5,498 nucleotides of DNA from Spirochaetaceae bacterium (GCA_031290205.1 JAITNZ010000059.1:1-5498), one strand, 5' to 3'. Numbered from the stretch's first letter, positions 1-5,498 are shown. Made by a program: numbers and translations. Notes: generated by a model not told the origin, from the sequence alone.

Positions 1-9
1 GGGGGGCGT

Positions 10-30
10 TGCGGGGGGATACCCCCCGCA
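10..30. repeat. GC-rich hairpin at left edge
   Basis: A perfect inverted repeat with 9-bp arms (TGCGGGGGG at 10-18, CCCCCCGCA at 22-30) and a 3-base loop. It is the first of four consecutive hairpins in the leader before gltD. No T-tract follows, so nothing marks it as an intrinsic terminator for a gene upstream of the window, and its role is unknown. The arms overlap an alternative pairing between 6-13 and 43-50. Confidence 0.7.
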
Positions 31-39
31 GAGGGGGTA

Positions 40-59
40 GGGCGCAACGCAGTGCGCCC
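40..59. repeat. Second hairpin of the leader
   Basis: Perfect 7-bp inverted repeat: GGGCGCA at 40-46 pairs with TGCGCCC at 53-59 around a 6-base loop. It ends where the first copy of the 22-bp leader repeat begins. Its left arm shares bases with CGCAACGC (43-50), which can instead pair with GCGTTGCG at 6-13, so the two structures exclude each other. No function can be read from the sequence. Confidence 0.6.
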
Positions 60-80
60 GTAGGGGGAGACTTCCCCCTC
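59..80. repeat. 22-bp palindromic repeat, copy 1
   Basis: Identical over 22 bp to 143-164. The core is a hairpin, AGGGGGA (62-68), GACT loop, TCCCCCT (73-79), a perfect 7-bp stem. The two copies are 84 bp apart, a multiple of three, so both encode the same residues (GGDFPLL) in the frame of gltD. This looks like a dispersed intergenic palindromic element rather than coding sequence; dispersal elsewhere in the genome cannot be seen from this window. Confidence 0.75.
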
Positions 81-142
81 CTCTACTGGATTACTACCAT
101 AGTGTCGGCTGATTTACCCCGAATTTGGAAGTGCACCCGGCG

Positions 143-164
143 CGTAGGGGGAGACTTCCCCCTC
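143..164. repeat. 22-bp palindromic repeat, copy 2
   Basis: Second exact copy of the element at 59-80, with its 7-bp stem at 146-152 and 157-163. It lies just upstream of the candidate gltD -10 element and covers the place where a -35 hexamer would be expected. It could therefore affect promoter access or early transcription, but this is inference from position only. Confidence 0.75.
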
Positions 165-176
165 TTACTTCTCTTA

Positions 177-185
177 TGGTATACT
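177..185 (+). promoter_or_regulatory. Candidate extended -10 promoter for gltD operon
   Basis: TGGTATACT at 177-185 fits an extended -10 (TGn followed by TATACT, five of six bases of TATAAT). No good -35 is seen 17 bp upstream, where copy 2 of the palindromic repeat lies; extended -10 promoters can work without one. Transcription would begin near 191-193, leaving a leader of about a dozen bases that barely includes the ribosome binding site. That tight fit lowers confidence, and the true promoter may lie further upstream. Confidence 0.35.
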
Positions 186-191
186 CCTGTT

Positions 192-198
192 GAGGAGA
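192..198 (+). promoter_or_regulatory. Ribosome binding site of gltD
   Basis: GAGGAGA lies 6 bases before the ATG at 204 and is a strong Shine-Dalgarno match. It settles the start of gltD: the same frame is open back to a TTG at 9, but those 65 extra codons mainly translate the palindromic repeats, while family similarity starts at MGDPKGFL encoded from 204. Confidence 0.85.
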
Positions 199-203
199 CG
201 GCG

Positions 204-1748
204 ATGGGCGACCCTAAGGGTTTTTTGAAAGTAAAGCGGCGGGTTTCGGGGTATCGTCCTGTCGAGGAGCGGATTAACGATTATAGTGAGGTCGAAGATC
301 GCTTGAGCGACGATGAGCGCCGTGCGCAGGCGAGCCGCTGTATGGATTGCGGCGTGCCGTTCTGTCATTGGGCGTGTCCGCTGGCAAACGTGATGCCGGA
401 ATTTCAGGATAGGCTCTTCCGCGGCGACTGGGCGGGGGCGTGGGCGATATTGCAGGACACGAGCCCCTTCCCGGAGTTTACCGGACGGGTCTGTCCCGCG
501 CTCTGCGAGGCATCCTGCGTGCTGGGCATCAACGACGAGCCGGTGACCTGCCGCCAGAACGAGCTTGCCGTCATCGAAAAAGCCTTCGAGCTGGGGCTCG
601 TCGTGCCGCGCCCGCCCGCAAAGCGTAACGGGAAGAAGGTCGCCGTCATCGGCGCGGGTCCGGCGGGGCTTTCCGCTGCATTCTACCTCAACAAACAGGG
701 TTTTTCCGTGACCGTTTACGAAGCGGACAACAAGGCTGGCGGCTACCTACGCTACGGCATCCCGAACTTCAAGCTGGACAAAAGTTTTATCGACCGCCGC
801 GTTGCCGTCATGGAGGCTGAGGGTGTCGTTTTCCAGATGGGCGCCGCCGTCGGGAAGGGACGTTTTGCGTTTGCTCCCGGCACGCCGGCGCGGATTGTCG
901 ACGCGGCAAGCCTTGAATCAGCATTTGACTTGGTTTTGCTGACTATCGGGGCGCGCGAGGCGCGTGATTTGGCGGTTCCCGGACGCGAGCTCGACGGGAT
1001 CATGCAGGCGCTGGACTTCCTTTCGATGCAGAACCGCAAGCTCTCCGGCGAATTTTTTTCCTCCCTTGCCGCCCCCCCCTTTGAACAGGTGAATGCGGAC
1101 GGCAAGCGCGTCTTGGTCATAGGCGGCGGCGATACGGGGGCGGATTGCGTCGGCACGGCGAACCGGCAGGGTGCGCAGAGCGTTACGCAAATCGAAGTGA
1201 TGCCCCAGCCCCCCGAACACAGACCGGCGTCCACGCCTTGGCCCCTTTGGCCCCAGCTTTTCAAGACGACGAGCTCGCACATCGAAGGCTGTAAGCGCCT
1301 CTGGTCGGTCAACACCAAATCATTTGAGGGCGGCGGCGGCGGGGGGGGGAGTAATGGGGGAGACAACGATGCTTACACCGGAGACGCTTGCGTCGGTGCC
1401 GACGGGGAGGCGAATAAAAGAGTGGGAAAGGCGCGCCTCTGCCGCGTGGAATGGGGGCTGAAAGACGGCAGACCGGTAATGTCCGAGCTGTCCGGCAGCG
1501 AATTCGAGCTTGAGGTCGACCTCGTGCTCCTCGCGATGGGTTTTACCCACGTGGTGCAGGAAGGGGTGGTTGCCGACCTCAAACTGGAAACGGACGAGCG
1601 GGGCAATGTCCGCACACGGGGGAGCTTTCATACGTCAAACCCGAAGGTGTGGGCAGCCGGCGACGCTCGCAACGGGGCAAGCCTCGTCGTCCGCGCAATG
1701 GCAGACGGCAAAGCCGCCGCCGAAGCTATCGAGCAAAAATTATTGTAG
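204..1748 (+). CDS. gltD: Glutamate synthase small subunit (GltD-type NADPH oxidoreductase)
   Basis: 514 residues, somewhat longer than the roughly 480-495 usual for GltD. In the family this subunit takes electrons from NADPH through FAD and passes them through [4Fe-4S] clusters to the GltB subunit, which makes glutamate from glutamine and 2-oxoglutarate in the cytoplasm. Visible motifs: N-terminal cluster ligands C46, C49, C54, C58 (RCMDCGVPFCHWAC) and C97, C101, C105 (RVCPALCEASC) with E120; FAD-binding GAGPAG at 150-155, followed by GGYLRYGIPNFKL; NADPH-binding GGGDTG at 307-312; and a C-terminal AAGD followed by an RAMADGK motif. Odd features are a Gly-rich insertion from about residue 374 to 410 and slip-prone T7, C8 and G9 tracts. 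gltB is not in the window, so a GltD-like partner of another oxidoreductase remains possible. The parE frame follows within 16 bases, suggesting an operon. Confidence 0.93.
   Translation: MGDPKGFLKVKRRVSGYRPVEERINDYSEVEDRLSDDERRAQASRCMDCGVPFCHWACPLANVMPEFQDRLFRGDWAGAWAILQDTSPFPEFTGRVCPALCEASCVLGINDEPVTCRQNELAVIEKAFELGLVVPRPPAKRNGKKVAVIGAGPAGLSAAFYLNKQGFSVTVYEADNKAGGYLRYGIPNFKLDKSFIDRRVAVMEAEGVVFQMGAAVGKGRFAFAPGTPARIVDAASLESAFDLVLLTIGAREARDLAVPGRELDGIMQALDFLSMQNRKLSGEFFSSLAAPPFEQVNADGKRVLVIGGGDTGADCVGTANRQGAQSVTQIEVMPQPPEHRPASTPWPLWPQLFKTTSSHIEGCKRLWSVNTKSFEGGGGGGGSNGGDNDAYTGDACVGADGEANKRVGKARLCRVEWGLKDGRPVMSELSGSEFELEVDLVLLAMGFTHVVQEGVVADLKLETDERGNVRTRGSFHTSNPKVWAAGDARNGASLVVRAMADGKAAAEAIEQKLL
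1053..1079 (+). repeat. T7 and C8 homopolymer tracts inside gltD
   Basis: Seven T (1053-1059) and eight C (1072-1079) lie 12 bases apart within gltD. They encode part of SGEFFSSLAAPPFEQ, a linker just before the NADPH-binding GGGDTG motif that looks a few residues longer than in typical GltD. The frame is intact here. A one-base length change in either tract would shift the reading frame. Confidence 0.6.
1329..1349 (+). repeat. (GGC)4-G9 tract inside gltD
   Basis: Four GGC triplets (1329-1340) run into nine consecutive G (1341-1349), encoding seven glycines, residues 376-382 of GltD. The frame is intact as given. One extra G would bring TAA at 1352-1354 into frame at once; loss of one G would lead to TGA at 1459-1461. 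Either slip removes the C-terminal part of the protein, including the AAGD FAD-binding motif. G tracts of this size are recognised phase-variation sites in Treponema pallidum; variation here is inference. Confidence 0.8.
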
Positions 1749-1763
1749 GAGATGAAATCGAGC

Positions 1764-3593
1764 ATGGCAAAAAACGCTGATTATGATGAATCGAAAATTA
1801 AGACACTCTCGTCGCTTGAACATATCAGGCTGCGGACGGGTATGTATATCGGCAGGCTCGGCGACGGGTCTAATCATGATGATGGTATCTATGTGCTGAT
1901 AAAAGAAGTGGTCGACAATGCTGTTGACGAGTTCATCATGGGGAACGGGAAGAGTATCGATGTCGAAGTAAAAGACGGCACGGTTAAGGTGCGCGATTAC
2001 GGGCGCGGTATTCCGCTGGGGAAACTTGTTGAGTGCGTGTCGGTGATTAATACCGGCGCGAAGTATAACGATGATGTGTTTCAGTTTTCGGTCGGCTTGA
2101 ACGGCGTCGGTACGAAGGCGGTGAACGCCCTCTCCTCATCATTTAGAATTGTAACGATACGCGATGGTGAGTATGCCGAAGCGTTTTTTGAACGCGGCGC
2201 CTTGCTCAAACAGCGCAAAGGTAAATTAAAAGAAAACCAAAAAAACGGAACCTTCGCCGAGTTCACCCCTGATGAAAAAATTTTCGGCACCTATCAGTTT
2301 AATCTAGAGTTTATCGAAAAACGGATGAAGGGTTATGCATGGCTCAACACGGGATTAACGATCAACTTTAACGGGAAAAAATATATCTCTGCGCATGGGC
2401 TGCTTGATTTGCTTACCGAAGAAACCGGCGCAGACGACGGCGGCAGCGAATGTATATACCCTATAGGATACTATAAAGGGCAGCACGTTGAATTCGCGTT
2501 CACTCACACCAACAACTATGGCGAGCAGTATTTTTCGTTTGTGAACGGGCAGTTCACCTCTGACGGCGGAAGCCACCTTTCGGCGTTCAAAGAGGGCTTC
2601 TTGAAGGGTATTCAGGCGTATTTCAAGAAAGATTATAAGAGTGAAGACATCCGCGAAGGTTCGATAGCGGCAATCGCCGTCAAAATAAAAAACCCCGTAT
2701 TCGAAAGCCAGACAAAAAACAAATTAGGCAACTCCGACATCCGCGCCTGGCTTGTGCAGGAATGCAAGAGCGCCGTTGAAGACTGGCTCTTTAAAAATCC
2801 CGAAGCGGCAAAAAAACTTGAAACGAAAATACTCGCGAACGAAAGCCTGCGCACAGAACTGAACTCGGTAAAAAAAGAAGCTCGAGAAGCGGCAAAAAAA
2901 ATCACCATCAAGATACCTAAGTTAAAAGACTGCAAGTATCATCTGCAAGACGGATTACACGGCGCGGAGTCGACGATATTCATTACCGAAGGAGACAGCG
3001 CTGCCGGCTCGATGGTAACCAGCCGCGATGTGATGACGCAGGCTATCTTCGCACTGCGCGGGAAACTCGAAAATATGTTCGGCAAGAAACGCACGGATAT
3101 ATACAAGAATGCGGAGCTCTACAACATGATGATGGCGCTCGGTATCGAAAGTGATATAGCATTGTTACGCTATGCACGCATCGTGATAGCTACCGATGCC
3201 GACTTCGACGGCTTTCATATACGCAACCTCATCCTCACTTTTTTTCTTTCTTACTTCGAAGAGCTTGTTACCGGCGGAAAAGTTTTTATTTTGGAAACAC
3301 CGCTCTTTCGTGTGCGGACAAAAAAAGAAACTCAGTATTGTTATACCGAAAAAGAACGCGATACGGCAATCCAAGAACTCGGCAGCACGAGCGAAGTAAC
3401 ACGCTTTAAGGGGCTGGGAGAAATCAGCCCGAAAGAATTCGGACAGTTCATCGGTCCCGACATCAAACTCGTGCCGGTCGCAATCAACGCGCTCAAGGCG
3501 GTACCGCAGGTGTTAACGTTCTATATGGGCAAGAACACGCCGGAACGCCGCGAATATATTATGAAAAATCTGGTTAGTGAGGAGAGCGCATAA
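1764..3593 (+). CDS. parE: DNA topoisomerase IV subunit B (GyrB/ParE family)
   Basis: 609 residues from ATG 1764, the usual ParE size. With ParC it forms topoisomerase IV, the ATP-driven type IIA enzyme that separates linked daughter chromosomes; ParE supplies the ATPase and part of the cleavage core. The GHKL ATPase shows E48 and N52 (EVVDNAVDEF), D78/G80/G82 (DYGRGIP) and the ATP lid VGLNGVGTKAVNALS (G111, G114, G116). The TOPRIM domain has catalytic E409 in TEGDSAAGS and DADFDG at 478-483; RFKGLGEISPKEF lies near the C-terminus. The pattern resembles Bacteroidetes/Spirochaetes ParE more than housekeeping GyrB, but a GyrB-like paralogue is not excluded without parC nearby. Start choice: AGGAG at 1747-1751 touches the ATG at 1752 (no spacer) but sits 12 bases before 1764, so 1764 is preferred; starting at 1752 adds four residues. 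The gene overlaps pncB by one base. Confidence 0.9.
   Translation: MAKNADYDESKIKTLSSLEHIRLRTGMYIGRLGDGSNHDDGIYVLIKEVVDNAVDEFIMGNGKSIDVEVKDGTVKVRDYGRGIPLGKLVECVSVINTGAKYNDDVFQFSVGLNGVGTKAVNALSSSFRIVTIRDGEYAEAFFERGALLKQRKGKLKENQKNGTFAEFTPDEKIFGTYQFNLEFIEKRMKGYAWLNTGLTINFNGKKYISAHGLLDLLTEETGADDGGSECIYPIGYYKGQHVEFAFTHTNNYGEQYFSFVNGQFTSDGGSHLSAFKEGFLKGIQAYFKKDYKSEDIREGSIAAIAVKIKNPVFESQTKNKLGNSDIRAWLVQECKSAVEDWLFKNPEAAKKLETKILANESLRTELNSVKKEAREAAKKITIKIPKLKDCKYHLQDGLHGAESTIFITEGDSAAGSMVTSRDVMTQAIFALRGKLENMFGKKRTDIYKNAELYNMMMALGIESDIALLRYARIVIATDADFDGFHIRNLILTFFLSYFEELVTGGKVFILETPLFRVRTKKETQYCYTEKERDTAIQELGSTSEVTRFKGLGEISPKEFGQFIGPDIKLVPVAINALKAVPQVLTFYMGKNTPERREYIMKNLVSEESA
3579..3586 (+). promoter_or_regulatory. 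Ribosome binding site of pncB inside the end of parE
   Basis: GAGGAGAG lies within the last codons of parE, its GGAG core ending 8 bases before the pncB ATG. The stop and start overlap as TAATG. This arrangement is typical of translational coupling, in which ribosomes finishing parE reinitiate at pncB. Confidence 0.8.
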
Positions 3594-5065
3594 TGAAAAG
3601 CATCTATGAAAACGAAAAGTATTGTTCGGCATTGCAAACGGATTTTTACGAGCTGACTATGGCGCAGGGTTATTGGAAAAAAGGCATGAAGGATGAACGC
3701 GCCATCTTCGAAATGTTTTTTCGTAAGCACCCTTTTGGTTCGGGTTTTTCTATTTTTGCAGGCTTACAAACATTGCTCGACGAATTGCAAAAGTTTTCGT
3801 TTTCCGATGACGACATCGATTACCTGCGCTCGCTGCAATTTTTTAACGAAGAGTTTTTGTGCTACCTAAAAGATTTTCGTTTTACCGGCGCGCTCTATGC
3901 GATGGACGAAGGCTCGGTTGTTTTCCCGCAGGAGCCGCTCATCAGGATTGATAGCACCATCATCGAATGCCAGATCATCGAGGCGCTCCTCCTTAATATC
4001 ATCAACTTTCAAAGTTTAATCGCTACGAAGACGGCGCGTATTTGGCTTGCCTCGGATAAGGGCGCAATTATGGAATTCGGGTTGAGGCGCGCCCAAGGTC
4101 CAGACGGCGCGCTCTCCGCCTCGCGGGCAAGTTTTATCGGCGGTGCTATGGGCACATCAAATGTGCTTGCCGGTAAAGAGTTCGGCATCAAGGTGATGGG
4201 AACGATGGCGCACTCGTGGATAATGGCGTTCCCCTCGGAAGAAGAGGCGTTTCGCGCCTACGCCGAGCTCTATCCCGATCATCCTGTGTTTTTAATCGAC
4301 ACCTACGATACACTGAAGTGCGGAATCGGCAACGCTGTCAAAGTGGGGAAAGAGGTCGTCTCGCGCGGCGGCAGCTTCGGCGTGCGCCTCGATTCAGGCG
4401 ACATGCACTACCTCTCCGTCGCCGTCCGCAAAAAACTCGACGAAGCGGGCTTAACAGACGCGACTATCGCGGTGTCCAACGACCTCGACGAAAATGTTAT
4501 CAACGCTTTAATCGAAGACGGCGCGCCGATAGACAGTTGGGGGGTCGGCACACGGATGGTTACCGGCGGCAACGAAGCGGCTTTTACCGGCGTATACAAG
4601 CTCGCCGCGCATAATTCCGGCGGACGCCTTATCCCCACGATAAAATTTTCTGACAACCCCGAAAAGACGACGCTTCCCGGCGTTAAACAGGTATGGCGCC
4701 TTAAAGACGCGGCGGGCTTGGCGGTGGCGGACATCATCACCCTCGACGAGGCTGAAGGGGGCGCCGATGAAAAAATAATGAAAGGTGAGCGCCGCGCATT
4801 CTGGCACACGCGGGCGGACTACCGGCATTTCTATCACACGGTCGAGCAGGAGCCCGTGCCGCTCTTGATAAAGCGCCTCGAAAACGGCAAACAGATTTCG
4901 CCCAACCTATCGCTCGGCGACATTCAAAGCCGCTGCAAAGCGGAACTTGCCGGTTTCGACGACTCCTACAAGCGGCTCCTCAATCCGCATATCTACAAGG
5001 TTTCTATCACCGAAAAAATGCGCACCCTCACGCTCGGACTGATAAAAAATTACCTAGGCGAGTAA
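3593..5065 (+). CDS. pncB: Nicotinate phosphoribosyltransferase
   Basis: 490 residues, the length of the longer (NAPRT-like) form of the enzyme. It joins nicotinate to PRPP, with ATP hydrolysis, to make nicotinate mononucleotide, the entry step of Preiss-Handler NAD salvage in the cytoplasm. Family motifs: the N-terminal TDFYELTMAQGYW; MEFGLRRAQGPDGA in the middle; GTMAHSWIMAFPSE with H207, the expected phosphorylated histidine by analogy with human NAPRT; LIDTYDTLKCGIGNA; GVRLDSGDM; VSNDLDE; and DSWGVGTRMVTGG, in the phosphate-binding part of the barrel. The start is supported by GGAG 8 bases upstream and the overlap with parE. It is the last gene of the cluster; nothing coding follows to the window end. 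The window does not show other NAD genes, so dependence on salvage cannot be judged. Confidence 0.95.
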   Translation: MKSIYENEKYCSALQTDFYELTMAQGYWKKGMKDERAIFEMFFRKHPFGSGFSIFAGLQTLLDELQKFSFSDDDIDYLRSLQFFNEEFLCYLKDFRFTGALYAMDEGSVVFPQEPLIRIDSTIIECQIIEALLLNIINFQSLIATKTARIWLASDKGAIMEFGLRRAQGPDGALSASRASFIGGAMGTSNVLAGKEFGIKVMGTMAHSWIMAFPSEEEAFRAYAELYPDHPVFLIDTYDTLKCGIGNAVKVGKEVVSRGGSFGVRLDSGDMHYLSVAVRKKLDEAGLTDATIAVSNDLDENVINALIEDGAPIDSWGVGTRMVTGGNEAAFTGVYKLAAHNSGGRLIPTIKFSDNPEKTTLPGVKQVWRLKDAAGLAVADIITLDEAEGGADEKIMKGERRAFWHTRADYRHFYHTVEQEPVPLLIKRLENGKQISPNLSLGDIQSRCKAELAGFDDSYKRLLNPHIYKVSITEKMRTLTLGLIKNYLGE

Positions 5066-5096
5066 GCCTCCAGCGCCTCCCGCACTTGAGCTGGTG

Positions 5097-5118
5097 CCCC
5101 GCGATTTTAATCGCGGGG
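5097..5118 (+). terminator. Hairpin after pncB, possible transcription end
   Basis: Perfect 10-bp inverted repeat, CCCCGCGATT at 5097-5106 and AATCGCGGGG at 5109-5118, 31 bases after the pncB stop. In RNA the closed stem would be about 8 bp with a 6-base loop. Its position suits the end of the operon, but it is followed by GTC-rich sequence and not a T-run, so it is not a standard Rho-independent terminator. It may instead protect the 3' end or be part of the adjoining repeat element. Confidence 0.4.
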
Positions 5119-5119
5119 T

Positions 5120-5293
5120 CGGGCGGGGCGGGGAAGGCTTGCCGAAAAACAGACGCCCATTTCCTAAGCAAGTACGTTTCTCTCGTCGGACATATTTTCC
5201 GCCACTTAGGAAAAGCATTATCGAATGTCGGCGGTAGCCGACTAAAGTTTGTTACCAGTGAATTTTTTCGGCAAACCTTCCCCGCCCCGCCCG
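5120..5293. repeat. Large 30-bp inverted-repeat element with inner stem-loops
   Basis: Arms 5120-5149 and 5264-5293 are complementary over 30 bp with one mismatch (C at 5138, A at 5275). The 114 bases between hold two further perfect stems: TTTCCTAAG (5160-5168) with CTTAGGAAA (5205-5213), and GTCGGC (5227-5232), GGTA loop, GCCGAC (5237-5242). The predicted fold is a long basal stem opening into a junction with two arms. Size and symmetry fit a small non-coding mobile element (MITE-like) or a structured RNA. No clear target-site duplication or promoter was found, and no protein is encoded. Confidence 0.75.
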
Positions 5294-5301
5294 CGACGTT
5301 A

Positions 5302-5340
5302 GGGAAATTGCCTCACGGCGCAAGCGCGGGAGGGCTTCCC
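5302..5340. repeat. Imperfect hairpin downstream of the large element
   Basis: Nested complementary segments: GGGAA (5302-5306) with TTCCC (5336-5340), CCTC (5311-5314) with GAGG (5330-5333), and GCG (5318-5320) with CGC (5325-5327) around a CAAG loop. Internal mismatches make it less stable than its neighbours. Part of it (5316-5333) recurs at the end of the window. Confidence 0.4.
5316..5333. repeat. Imperfect direct repeat, copy 1 of 2
   Basis: CGGCGCAAGCGCGGGAGG matches 5481-5498 at 16 of 18 bases, 165 bases apart. The second copy runs to the window edge, so the true repeat may be longer. Both copies lie in the gene-free region and near CTTCCC words, suggesting repeated units of one dispersed intergenic element; this is inference. 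Confidence 0.5.
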
Positions 5341-5427
5341 GACGAATTGGGTAGGTGTTGGGGTTGTTGGCTGACAGTGAAGCCTTTACAGTAACCCCCC
5401 AACGGTAAAGTGCGCGGTTAGGAGCAT

Positions 5428-5461
5428 GGCGGCGAGCACTGCGCAAAGCGCGTGTGCCGCC
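5428..5461. repeat. GC-rich imperfect hairpin near right edge
   Basis: GGCGGC (5428-5433) pairs with GCCGCC (5456-5461); inside, CAC (5437-5439) pairs with GTG (5452-5454) and GCGC (5441-5444) with GCGC (5448-5451) around an AAA loop, with a few bulged bases. No T-run follows. It may be a terminator-like or repeat-derived stem; the context beyond 5498 is not visible. Confidence 0.45.
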
Positions 5462-5480
5462 GACCGAGAAAGCCTTCCCC

Positions 5481-5498
5481 CGGCACAAGCGCGTGAGG
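5481..5498. repeat. Imperfect direct repeat, copy 2 of 2 (cut by window edge)
   Basis: CGGCACAAGCGCGTGAGG, 16 of 18 bases identical to 5316-5333. It is preceded by AAGCCTTCCCC (5470-5480), which is the exact reverse complement of 5130-5140 in the left arm of the large inverted repeat, so pieces of that element appear to recur here in rearranged order. Confidence 0.45.

Larger units (their letters stand above)
5066..5498. other. Gene-free, hairpin-rich region after pncB
   Basis: No convincing gene in these 433 bases. Frames are open by chance on both strands (plus 5086-5394 from a TTG, minus 5252-5488) but lack a Shine-Dalgarno sequence and read straight through inverted repeats. The region holds at least five inverted repeats, described separately, and repeated C-rich words such as CCTTCCCC at 5276-5283 and 5473-5480. 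Weaker pairings GTTGGGG (5357-5363) with CCCCAAC (5397-5403) and CTTTAC (5384-5389) with GTAAAG (5405-5410) cross one another, so both could form together only as a pseudoknot; this may be chance. Confidence 0.7.

Noticed and set aside
9..203. Open frame extending gltD upstream to a TTG at 9 (65 more codons)
   Set aside because: The residues mostly translate the palindromic repeats, there is no ribosome binding site at 9, and GltD family similarity and a strong Shine-Dalgarno sequence both point to ATG 204.
1..203. CRISPR-like array, because a 22-bp palindromic unit is repeated
   Set aside because: There are only two units with one spacer of 62 bases, no further periodic copies and no cas genes.
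752..1366. 204-codon open frame on the minus strand inside gltD
   Set aside because: It lies fully antisense to conserved GltD domains, is Ser/Pro/Arg-rich as expected of a shadow of GC-rich coding DNA, and shows no recognisable domain.
5120..5293. Ordinary Rho-independent terminator of the operon
   Set aside because: The loop is over 100 bases and the 3' arm is followed by GC-rich sequence without a T-run, unlike a standard terminator.
5086..5394. 102-codon plus-strand frame after pncB
   Set aside because: It has a TTG start without a Shine-Dalgarno sequence and runs straight through both arms of the large inverted repeat; open by chance or as part of a repeat family.
5252..5488. 78-codon minus-strand frame near the right edge
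   Set aside because: It is Arg/Ala-rich, covers several hairpins and repeats, and has no ribosome binding site or domain I recognise.
5426..5498. Possible partial gene starting at ATG 5426 and open to the window end
   Set aside because: AGGAG is only one base before the ATG, and the frame runs through a hairpin and a repeated segment; 24 codons are too few to support a gene.

Overview
The window reads as bacterial chromosome, most likely from a spirochaete of the genus Treponema. This is an inference: the ParE protein resembles the Spirochaetes/Bacteroidetes type, and hairpin-rich, G-tract-rich spacers around compact gene clusters fit my memory of host-associated treponemes. There is no rRNA or other marker that settles the species.

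Layout: 1-203 is a gene-free leader packed with small GC-rich inverted repeats, including an exact 22-bp element present twice, 84 bp apart, and a plausible extended -10 promoter. Three genes follow on the plus strand with almost no spacing: a GltD-type glutamate synthase small subunit (204-1748), topoisomerase IV subunit B, parE (start 1764 preferred, 1752 possible; ends 3593), and nicotinate phosphoribosyltransferase, pncB (3593-5065). The parE stop and pncB start share one base, so the three are very probably one operon. From 5066 to 5498 there is no convincing gene. That stretch holds a series of hairpins, the largest being a 30-bp inverted repeat with one mismatch around about 114 bp, with two further stem-loops inside.

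The three proteins have no obvious shared pathway: GltD supplies NADPH-derived electrons for glutamate synthesis, ParE is half of the chromosome-decatenating topoisomerase IV, and PncB salvages nicotinate for NAD. Neither gltB (large subunit) nor parC (ParE's partner) is in the window.

The points most worth a second look are a G9 tract next to (GGC)4 inside gltD, where a one-base slip in either direction would truncate the protein; the structured inverted-repeat element after pncB; and the doubled hairpin element in front of gltD. I found no CRISPR array, tRNA, rRNA, transposase or clear defence system, and I do not claim a new biological system beyond these candidates.
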